A stretch of 33,061 nt of DNA from assembly GCF_004348735.1 (NCBI RefSeq), contig NZ_SMKT01000102.1, forward strand, positions 1-33,061. The letters are read 5' to 3'. Both the position numbers and the translations under genes were made by a program. Below are positions 23,701 to 31,028 of this stretch, piece by piece; position 1 is the stretch's first letter; the number at the start of each line of letters is the position of its first letter. This DNA comes from Actinomadura sp. KC06. GTDB taxonomy: Bacteria > Actinomycetota > Actinomycetes > Streptosporangiales > Streptosporangiaceae. Under the pieces are notes generated by a model, which saw nothing but the letters and a program-made list of their open reading frames with translations, searched no databases and was not told the DNA's origin.

Positions 23701-26700
23701 GTTGCGGACGCGGCACCAGTACAGGTGCGCGCCGTCGTCCGGGGGCCAGGCGAGGAGGCCGGGCAGCTTGTCGGGACGATGCCAGTCGGACGTCTGGTCG
23801 GCGGGGCCCTCCGGGGTCGAGACCACGACACCGGCGTCGGCGTCCTGGGCCGCGTCGGCGTCGTCGTACTGCGCGGCGCCCGCCAACCAGAAGTAGTACT
23901 CGTCGATGCCGTCCTCGGGACGGTCTTCGCCGCAGTCCCGGCAGCAGTCGGCGGCGTGCCCGAACGGGGCGAGATGCGCCGACGCGGGCGGGATGCCCGC
24001 CGCCGCGATCCGGAGGAACGGGACACCGAGCGAGATCGCCGCCGTCAGCCACAGCGGCAGCGCCCGCCCCTGCATGTCCGCCGTTTCGAGTTCGCGGGAG
24101 GTCAGTTTCGCCAGGGATTGGGGCGCGTGGAGATCGACTGCCCCATCGCCCTCGCCGTTTCCGTTCCCGTTGTCGCCGTTCCCGTTCCCATTGCCATTCC
24201 CGTTGCCGTTGTGGCCGTTTCCGTTGGTTGCTGCGGGGAGGGCGATCGGGGCCAGCCAGGACGGTTGCGCGGGCGGGGCCGGGGTGCCGAGCAGCCCGAG
24301 ACCCTCCGGCGCGGGAGACAGCAGCCGCTCAACCGCGAGCGTCCCGTCCTGGAGCAGGGTGAGGGCTGGGTGCTCAGGCGGACGGGCTCCGCGCCACCAG
24401 GCCAGGCCGCCGGGAACCGGGACGGTGAGCGAGTCTTCGCGGAGCCGCGCGTCCAGCGTGCGGAACGCCTCCGACCGGCGCGCTTCAAGCAGGTCGTCCC
24501 ACTCGATCCAGTTCTCCGGGTACGCCTCGCGCTGCGCGCACGCACGCCATTGCGCGAAGGTGGCGAAACGGTTCCGCCACAGTTTGCGCAGCGCGTAAGG
24601 AATGGGCAGCGACGGCTCGGCGCCGAGCAACGCGCGCTGCACGAGCGCCTGGACGGCCGCGACGCCGTCCTCGATCCGGGTCACCCGCTGGACGAGGCCC
24701 GCCTGGACATCCTGGAGCAGCAGGTCCGACAGGTCTCCGGGCGCGGCGGCGAACCGTCCCGGGCCGCTCAGGTAGGCCAGCAAGGCCCGCCGGGCCCGCT
24801 CGCGCAGGCCGTCGTTCAGTTGCCGCAGGTCGGTGTAGCGGCGCGGCTGCCCGTTCTCGATGTAGGCGTCCTCGACGAACCGGATGAGGTCGGCGGTGCC
24901 CGAGAGCGGCGGCGTCCCGACCGGGGCGCCGGGGTCGTCGGCCGCCCACAGGTAGGGCCGGGCGGCGCCGATGTCGCGCGGGACGAGGCGGGCGGTCACC
25001 CGGTGCAGCAGCCGCGAGCCGAGCCAGGCGCGGATCGCCCAGCGCTCGTCCTCCAGGTCGTGCGGGCCCAGCCGGTACGGGTCGGGCGGGACGTCGAAGT
25101 AGGCGCTGACGAGAGGCGCGTGCCGGGCGTCCACGCCGAGGTGCCGCAGGAGGTTGACCGGGTCGTCCGGCTGCTGCTCGGACACTTCGGCGAACAGCAG
25201 CCAGGCCGGGCGCTCGCGCGCCGCCCGCGTGTCGTGCCGCAGGTCGCGGTAGTCGTAGAGGCGCTCCCAGACGTCGAAGAGCGCGGCCTGGCGGGGACGC
25301 CCAGGGTCGCTGCGCTGGTCGTCCACGACGTTGGTCAGGTACGGGTCGCCGACGGGCAGCAGGTCGGGCGAGAGCCAGGCGCGGTGGGTGCCGAAGGTCG
25401 CGGCCCCGGTGCGGAGATGGGACGTCCCCGCGAACGTCTCGCCATGCGCGAGCAGGTATCCCAGCTCGGACTGCCGGTAGCCGGGCACCGGCTGCGCGGA
25501 CAGCCCGAACCGGTGCGCCACGAGCAGCGCCTTGAAGGCCCGCTGGTAGGTGCGCCGGATGTCGCGCAGGCTGCTGATGTAGAGGCCGTTCAGCCAGGCG
25601 GCGGCGTTCTCCCCCGGCCGGATCACGGACAACGCCGCGGCCTGCCCCGCCGCGCCCGCGACCGTGCTTCCGGCCGCCGTCGCGTCCGAGGCGGCGTCCG
25701 TGTCCAGGGTCGGGTTACGGACGACGCCGTCGCCGAGCGTTATGGCCTTCGCCGGACGGAACAGCCGGTCGAACGGGAGGGCGGTGACGGCGTCGCCGGT
25801 GTCGGGCCCGGCGTAGCCGAACCGGAATCCGGTGCGGGCGGGCTCGGTGTCGGCGCGTCCGGTGAACGTCGGCTCGACCTGCCGGGCCTCGATCGTGATC
25901 TCGTACGCGCCGCGCCGCAGCCGCAGCGGTCCGGACACGTGGCCCGGCGCCTCGTCGCCCGGCATCCCGTGGTTGAGGACGGCCCAGGTGCGCTGCCCCC
26001 GGCGCAGGACGACCCGCCAGCGCCGCCCCTCGCACCAATCCCCATGCTCATCGTGGTCGTCGGCGTGGTGCCCGGGCGTCTGGCCTGCGTTGAAGCGGTA
26101 GACGCCTTCGTGCTCCACCAGCAGGACGCCGTGCCAGCGCACCGCGAACGGCTCGGCCCCGCCGAGCGGCTCGCCCGTCGCGTCCAGGAGTGCGAGACCG
26201 TTCCGGACGCTGACGTACCGCTCCTGCTCCTCCGTCAGCTCCAAGTCCATCGCCGGGAGGACGGTCGGCACGGGCGCGTTCAACGCGTTCCGGACGTCCC
26301 CGAACGCGCTCAGCGGCCCGCGGACTTCCCGCCACCGCAGAGCGCCGCGCGGAACGTCCGGACGGTACGTGCCGACGATGCCGGTTCCGCGCAGGCCGAG
26401 CAGCGCGGCGAAGGCGCCCGCGCCCGGACGCCAGGGCCAGGTGACGTCCGGCGGGGCTCCGGAGTCGTCCTCCCACGGGGTCAGCCCGAAGTTCTCGTCC
26501 GCCCAGAGCCCGCGCAGGATCAGCCACGCGGCGTCCGCCGTCGGCCCGGGGTCGCCCGGCTCGGCGCCGGTCGCGGCGAGCACGTGCCGGGCGAGGTGCT
26601 CCGCGATGACCCGGCAGCGCCGTACGAACAGCGCGTACGCCTGCTGGAACAGGGCGAAGCGGGAGTCGTCGTCGCCCTCCTGGACGAGCGATTCGATGGC

Positions 26701-29700
26701 CTGCACCGGGTTCTCGAACAGCGCGGCGAACGGCGCCCACGCGGCCCGGGGCGCGAAGTACAGGTCGCGGACGGCGCGGCGCTCGACCGGATTGAGCGGA
26801 CGCAACCGCAGCAATCGGCCGAGGACGTCGGTGTCCCGCAACGGCAGAAGGCAGTACAGCTCCTCGGTGGCGCGGTCGTAGGCGAAGCCGCCTTCCGGCG
26901 GGCCGCCCGCCCACATGTCCGGGGAGGTGTCGGCGGCGGGCAGCGGCACCGCGAACCGCGTCTCGGCCGCGCTCACGGGGATCCCCCGGCGGCGCAGCTC
27001 GGCGGCGAAGAAGCGGCGGCCGAGCAGGTCAAAGGGGTCGGGAGCGCCGGTGGGCGCGGTGTATCCGAAGTCGGCGCGGAGCGAGGCGGCGATCCGCGTC
27101 CAGGTCCAGGAGGCGGCCTCCTCGCCGGGCACCTCGACGTCGCCGAGCGCGGCGCGCAGCGTCCACAGCGAGTGCGGGCCCTGGCCGTCGAACGGCTCGG
27201 TGTCACCCAGTCCTAGCGGGTCGTCGGCGGCCTCGTTGCGGTCCTGCAGCGGGAACGGGTCGTCGCCGCCGAGATGGCCGTCCGTGGTGAACAGGAACAG
27301 CAGCTCGCCGACCGTGAACGGGGACAGGTAGATCTTCAGCAGCGCCTCGGCGAACCGCAGCGTGGCGGCGGGCCGGGAATGCCAGGTGTCGGACGGCGTG
27401 TCCGGGTCGAAGCCGCACAGCACCGACAGCGGGTTCAGGTTCGCGCCGATGATCTTGATGAGTTCGGGGGTCGTCTCCAGGTCGGGGTTCGTCCGTCCGG
27501 CGGTCTCTTCGACGCCGTCCAGGAGGAGGCCGACCGCGTGCGTCCATTCGGCGTGGGTGGCGCTGTCCACCCACAGGGCGAGGAGCGGGATCCGGCCCAG
27601 CGGGCCCGCCTCGTCGCCGCCGCCGAGGGGCAGCCGGAGATCGTCGCAGAGCATGAGCAGCGCGGCGAGCTGGCGCGGGAAGTCCGGGTTCACCGCTCCC
27701 TCTGCCGTGAACATGGACAGGACGGCGTCGATGTCGGCGAGCGTCCGGAACGACAACCCTCCACTGCACCGCCCGCGCAGGGCGCGCCACAAGCGCACGA
27801 CCAGCGCGAGCCGGACGAGCGCGGCGGAGCGGTCGGCGTCGTCGCGCTCGCCGAGGAAGCGCACCCGGTACCCCTCCGGATGGCACGGCGGGCAGTCCGG
27901 CATCCGCCCGTCTCCGTCGTCGTCGCCACCGCGCCCGCGCCGCTGCCGGGGGATCTCCACGAGGTCGAACGGGACGATCTCGCTCCGCTGCAGCTCGGCC
28001 AGGTCGCAGTACTCCAGGCCGGTCCGCGCGAGCAGTTCCGGGAGCAGCACGGCGGTCTTCGACCAGTGCGTCCTGCCGACGCGGGGCCCCGTGAACCCGT
28101 ACAGCCGCCACGCCGCCGGCACGCCTTCGGTCGGCTCTTCCCCGGGCGTCCGGGTGAAGAACATCGCGTACTCGTGCGCGCTCAGGCACAGGTATTCCAG
28201 CGCCGTCTCCAACCGGACGGGGTACCGCCACCGGTACGCCGCGAACCCGTCCGGCTCGTGGGCCGGGTCGAGCGCGAACTCGGTGATCCGCTTGCGGAAC
28301 CGGCGCATGATCTCGTATCGGCTGGTGCCCGCCGCCCGGAGGTAGGAGCGGACGGTGTCGAGCGCCTGGTCGTAGGGCAGCAGCGGCGACCCGGCGTCAT
28401 CGCGCAGCGCGGCGTAGGCGGCGGGCAGCGGCGCGGACGGCGCGGAGTGCTCCGGAATGGCCGCGAGCAGCGTGCCGGGGTCGTGCGCGTCGGGGCCGGT
28501 GAGGGGGTGCCCGCCGACCTCGTCCGATGCCGTGTCGAAGACGGCGCCGGACGGCGTCCCACCACTGGCCACCGCGGCGGCGAGATGCTCCAGACTCTCG
28601 TTGACGAGGTCGACGGACGGGACCGGCGTCGCGAGGTTCGCCTCCGTGGCGTGCAGGTCGCCGAGCGGTCCGCGGCGCTCCTCCAGCAGCCCGCCGAGCG
28701 TTTCCTCCTCCGCCGGGAACGGCTCCGCGCAGGTGCTCGCCGCCGACAGCCGCAGCAGCTCGCTCAGATACGCCACCAGCCCGAACGGGGACAGGTGCTC
28801 GGGCGGCAGGCAGTCGGTGAGCGTCCCGGGGTTGACCGGCGCGAACCCCTCGCCCTCTCCCGTCGGCTCGGACCCGGACCCGCCCCCCGCCTCCTGGATC
28901 TCCGCCGCGAACGGGTACGCGACCGTGCCCTCCAACGCCTGCGCGAAGGCGTCCGGGCTGAGCGCGGTCACCGCCTCGACCGTCGTGAACCCCCGCGCGT
29001 ACAGGGCCTCCATCAGCGAGAACCGCAGCTCGGCGGCCGGCTCGCCGGGCGCCGCGAACGCGGTCAGGACGTGCAGCGCGTCGATCGCGTCGAGCGCCGC
29101 GAGCAGCCACGTCCGGGCCTGCGGGTCGCCGGGGAACACGTCCAGGACGGCCGATCGCGTCGCGTCGGGGTCGCGCGGGGCGCCCGGCGTGTACGTGCCG
29201 CCGCCGTGCGCCGCGTACCGCGCCTCGAACGCGGCGAAGATGTCGGGGGTCGGCCGCTCCAGCGTGGACGGGGCCCCCGCCGCCGGTGTCGTCGCCGACG
29301 CCGGGGAGAACGGGACGGTGAAGAACTGCCGCAGATGCCGGAGGAACGCGTCGACCCTGTCCTCGGGGGTGCTGGCCGTTCCGACCTCGGTGAACGGCGG
29401 CAGCAGGTCGAGGCGCGGCGGCGCGCCCGGCGGCAGGAACAGCGCGCGCCACCGCTCGTCGGTGACCGCCCGCAGCCCGGCCGCCGTGGTCACCCCGAGC
29501 TCGGCGGTGATCGCGGTGATGAGGGGCGCGAAGCCGCCGGTGACGGCGTGCAGCAGCAGGCTGAGGTACGCGGCGGCGCCGGGCCCGGACGCGGTCGCCG
29601 GCTCCCAGAAGTCGGCGTCGATGGTGGGGGTCGGCCCGGCGTGCGCCAGCCAGGCGTCGACGAGCGGCCGGACGGACGCGTTCAGCGCGACGGGCGGCGC

Positions 29701-31011
29701 CGGCGCCGCGGCCTGCCCGATGGCGCGCAGCCGCCGCGCCGCCTGCGCCGGGACGAGCGCGGCCGTGGACCCGGCCGTCGCGGCGGGCGCCTCGGAGGCC
29801 CCGACCGTGCCCGCCTCGATCGCGGTCTCGATCGTCACCAGCACCTTGGCCTCGGTGTCGGCGCTCGCCATCGCGAACCGCTGCGACACGTCCACCTGCG
29901 GCGGGAGCTGCGCGCCGAGCGCATAGAAGTACGCGGCCGGGACGATGAACGGCGGATTGAGCACGGTGCCCGCCGGGTCGCCGGTGAGCAGCACGGACGC
30001 GTGCTTGAGCGTCGTCCCGTCGCCGGTGCCGGACGCCAGCGGGAACGTCAGCAGGGCTTGGCGCGCCCCGTCCACCGGCCCCTGCGCCGGGCCGGGACCG
30101 GTGAGGTTCTCCCCCGCGCTGAGCCGCTCGCACATCATCGCGGCCCAGGCCGCGTAGATGTACCCGGTCAGCCGCAGCGCGTTCCCGTCGTGCGTCGCGT
30201 AGTAGCCCTCGATCTCGGCCTCGAAGCGGCGCCGGTCGTTGTCGGCGTCCTCGGGCTTGACCAGCGGGTCGGGCTGCGGGGTGGTGTACATCTCGGCGAG
30301 CGAGCGGGGCTCGGGCGGCGGCGGGTAGATCGTCCGGTCCCATTCGATCTCCGCGGCGACGTGCCGTGCCTGCGCCGCGCTGAGCGTGGTGCGCTGCGCG
30401 ATCGTCCGGCCGTCCGCGGGGTCGAGCGCGAGGACCGCGTCGACGGCGTCGACCAGGGACGCGAAGTCGGGCGGCGCGCCGTCCGGCGGCAGCTCCAGGT
30501 GCGTGCCCGCGCCGGACGCGACGGCGGGCAGCACCGCGTACGCGCTCGGCGCGAGCTCCACCACGTCCGTCAGCAGGGTCGGCAGCGTTCCGACGGTGAC
30601 GACGGACGCGTTGAAGTCGATCCGCCGGTCGGCGATCTGCTTGCCGCTCCGGGTGAGCTTCAGCCGCAGGTCGAAGGCGGTCCCCGCCGGGTATTCGGGG
30701 TGGCCGGCGGGCGGGTTGGCGACGATCACCGCGGTGGCCGCCGCCGCGGGCTCGCGCGTCGTCGGCGGGCTCGGCGGGATGCCGATGTCCACGAAATGCT
30801 GGACGATCGCCGTGGTGGTGAGGTCGACGGTGAGATCCGCGATCGACGTCGAGGTGAACACCCCGCTCGCCTTGCCGAGGGGGACGCCGTCGACGGTCGA
30901 GCCGAAGCCGAGGTCGAACGCCTCGACGGTCAGTCCCGCCAGCGCCGCGGTGAAGCCCGCGCCGTCGACCGGCCGGGTGGGGCGCAGCCTCACGATGATG
31001 AGAGTGGGCAT
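20749..31011 (-). CDS. TcA-type subunit of an insecticidal Tc toxin complex, 3420 residues
   Basis: One intact 10.3-kb gene. Residues 1-650 are an unrecognised N-terminal extension. TcA-like sequence follows: SPFGLVAYLSELLRL at about 738 and the LHATEANLATPVPS block near 780 (the VRP1-type helical region), a PA14-like region (about 1600-1740), the neuraminidase-like block (about 1825-1925, with THRAWLSPDLLPVGDPYL), long helices with a hydrophobic tip (about 2720-2995, pore-forming domain) and the TcB-binding region with GHYMRRIKNVTLTIP (about 3083) and GMFELNFRDERYLPFE (about 3201). TcA proteins assemble as pentameric translocation syringes for a TcB-TcC cocoon. No signal peptide is evident. 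ATG 31011 has AAAGGA eight bases upstream. It is cotranscribed with the RHS gene. Photorhabdus TcdA1 is about 2500 residues, so this one is enlarged. Confidence 0.9.
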   Translation of the reverse strand: MPTLIIVRLRPTRPVDGAGFTAALAGLTVEAFDLGFGSTVDGVPLGKASGVFTSTSIADLTVDLTTTAIVQHFVDIGIPPSPPTTREPAAAATAVIVANPPAGHPEYPAGTAFDLRLKLTRSGKQIADRRIDFNASVVTVGTLPTLLTDVVELAPSAYAVLPAVASGAGTHLELPPDGAPPDFASLVDAVDAVLALDPADGRTIAQRTTLSAAQARHVAAEIEWDRTIYPPPPEPRSLAEMYTTPQPDPLVKPEDADNDRRRFEAEIEGYYATHDGNALRLTGYIYAAWAAMMCERLSAGENLTGPGPAQGPVDGARQALLTFPLASGTGDGTTLKHASVLLTGDPAGTVLNPPFIVPAAYFYALGAQLPPQVDVSQRFAMASADTEAKVLVTIETAIEAGTVGASEAPAATAGSTAALVPAQAARRLRAIGQAAAPAPPVALNASVRPLVDAWLAHAGPTPTIDADFWEPATASGPGAAAYLSLLLHAVTGGFAPLITAITAELGVTTAAGLRAVTDERWRALFLPPGAPPRLDLLPPFTEVGTASTPEDRVDAFLRHLRQFFTVPFSPASATTPAAGAPSTLERPTPDIFAAFEARYAAHGGGTYTPGAPRDPDATRSAVLDVFPGDPQARTWLLAALDAIDALHVLTAFAAPGEPAAELRFSLMEALYARGFTTVEAVTALSPDAFAQALEGTVAYPFAAEIQEAGGGSGSEPTGEGEGFAPVNPGTLTDCLPPEHLSPFGLVAYLSELLRLSAASTCAEPFPAEEETLGGLLEERRGPLGDLHATEANLATPVPSVDLVNESLEHLAAAVASGGTPSGAVFDTASDEVGGHPLTGPDAHDPGTLLAAIPEHSAPSAPLPAAYAALRDDAGSPLLPYDQALDTVRSYLRAAGTSRYEIMRRFRKRITEFALDPAHEPDGFAAYRWRYPVRLETALEYLCLSAHEYAMFFTRTPGEEPTEGVPAAWRLYGFTGPRVGRTHWSKTAVLLPELLARTGLEYCDLAELQRSEIVPFDLVEIPRQRRGRGGDDDGDGRMPDCPPCHPEGYRVRFLGERDDADRSAALVRLALVVRLWRALRGRCSGGLSFRTLADIDAVLSMFTAEGAVNPDFPRQLAALLMLCDDLRLPLGGGDEAGPLGRIPLLALWVDSATHAEWTHAVGLLLDGVEETAGRTNPDLETTPELIKIIGANLNPLSVLCGFDPDTPSDTWHSRPAATLRFAEALLKIYLSPFTVGELLFLFTTDGHLGGDDPFPLQDRNEAADDPLGLGDTEPFDGQGPHSLWTLRAALGDVEVPGEEAASWTWTRIAASLRADFGYTAPTGAPDPFDLLGRRFFAAELRRRGIPVSAAETRFAVPLPAADTSPDMWAGGPPEGGFAYDRATEELYCLLPLRDTDVLGRLLRLRPLNPVERRAVRDLYFAPRAAWAPFAALFENPVQAIESLVQEGDDDSRFALFQQAYALFVRRCRVIAEHLARHVLAATGAEPGDPGPTADAAWLILRGLWADENFGLTPWEDDSGAPPDVTWPWRPGAGAFAALLGLRGTGIVGTYRPDVPRGALRWREVRGPLSAFGDVRNALNAPVPTVLPAMDLELTEEQERYVSVRNGLALLDATGEPLGGAEPFAVRWHGVLLVEHEGVYRFNAGQTPGHHADDHDEHGDWCEGRRWRVVLRRGQRTWAVLNHGMPGDEAPGHVSGPLRLRRGAYEITIEARQVEPTFTGRADTEPARTGFRFGYAGPDTGDAVTALPFDRLFRPAKAITLGDGVVRNPTLDTDAASDATAAGSTVAGAAGQAAALSVIRPGENAAAWLNGLYISSLRDIRRTYQRAFKALLVAHRFGLSAQPVPGYRQSELGYLLAHGETFAGTSHLRTGAATFGTHRAWLSPDLLPVGDPYLTNVVDDQRSDPGRPRQAALFDVWERLYDYRDLRHDTRAARERPAWLLFAEVSEQQPDDPVNLLRHLGVDARHAPLVSAYFDVPPDPYRLGPHDLEDERWAIRAWLGSRLLHRVTARLVPRDIGAARPYLWAADDPGAPVGTPPLSGTADLIRFVEDAYIENGQPRRYTDLRQLNDGLRERARRALLAYLSGPGRFAAAPGDLSDLLLQDVQAGLVQRVTRIEDGVAAVQALVQRALLGAEPSLPIPYALRKLWRNRFATFAQWRACAQREAYPENWIEWDDLLEARRSEAFRTLDARLREDSLTVPVPGGLAWWRGARPPEHPALTLLQDGTLAVERLLSPAPEGLGLLGTPAPPAQPSWLAPIALPAATNGNGHNGNGNGNGNGNGDNGNGNGEGDGAVDLHAPQSLAKLTSRELETADMQGRALPLWLTAAISLGVPFLRIAAAGIPPASAHLAPFGHAADCCRDCGEDRPEDGIDEYYFWLAGAAQYDDADAAQDADAGVVVSTPEGPADQTSDWHRPDKLPGLLAWPPDDGAHLYWCRVRNGRFEPPRRSAEAVRLRPGHGALRLVFEGRTGDSLRFTVPDAQPPTGHSDPTTPGFRYDMPPDDAVVLPLVTAPDPPDVTYPGAMAAYPYFTMRPPGAPLLPLSPFPVASAVAGALRAHCRHEAALAWYGLAYRPLESDNTWRTSSFGTEVARRQDVVLSYAETIAQAADAAFGRGDLEGARQARVLLDVLSRLLGRPPRRIAAEPDDDPAELADFFARPAPLNPRLLALYDRAGDRLALVRHDIDAHRLHRGPDVPADAGDVCADGCDGTSCHGPVGPYRFTFLVEKALELAGEVRALGAGLLAAYEKGDAEALASLRATHERQLTELGLRTRQFQWREADWQVQALQKTKQGALTRLAYHQALLRAGNNAGELGYEAMTVVSTASRIAGNVSEGIAQGIGLSPDFWLGVAGFAGTPLQFNQFPLGNKLAAGFSTAARILSSVAENAGTTGGLSLTEGGWQRRDDEWRHQVQVIGVELQQIERQILAAERHRDAALRDLNVHQRQIENAREVQDYLRDRFSSAELYLHLQRETAALHRQMYDLALRVARRARRALVHELGPGAPAPALPSPAWDSLRDGLLAGERLHLALRRIETAYIEENCREYELARHLSLRADFPMAFLQLQQTGYCEIEIPEWLLDLDHPGHYMRRIKNVTLTIPCVVGPFTSINCRLTLLSSQTRVDPSLRDAPARCCDAPSVPAAPGPCRCPAGGTLRTCPCATGDCASCGSACDPVAGYDPGPDDPRIVRAYDATEAIATSSGQNDSGMFELNFRDERYLPFEFRGAVSRWRLELPPEDNRFPLGSLSDVVMLVNYTAREGGDVLRAAARAAAAHRLPGSGLRLIDVRRDLPDDWYRLQTPDRRWPLRLTRELFPYVPGGCDLGVTRVELFIELDDPGCTSVLPALFFPDHAHGPDEPCTCSGIPVDCVTSADWPCLFHGVLDADLPVRPHPSGDLLFPSLPGKITALHLLCAYETKGAPAKADSR
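21511..21627 (-). other. Cysteine-rich insertion in the TcA TcB-binding region
   Basis: Residues about 3129-3167 contain nine cysteines in 39 positions (CC, then CRC, CPC, C-x2-C and a final C), mixed with Pro, Ala and Gly. The insert separates the GHYMRRIKNVTLTIP block from the GMFELNFRDERYLPFE block. Metal binding or a disulfide knot is possible. Confidence 0.8.
24145..24230 (-). repeat. Asn-Gly dipeptide repeat in the TcA gene
   Basis: A hexanucleotide-scale low-complexity tract encoding mostly (Asn-Gly)n, interrupted by His, Asp and Glu, at residues about 2261-2289. It lies between the CPENWIEWDD-like helical part and the receptor/linker part and probably forms a flexible acidic-edged linker. 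Its AT-richer triplets (aac/aat) stand out from the local composition. Confidence 0.85.
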
Positions 31012-31028
31012 GGGCCTCGTCCTTTCCC

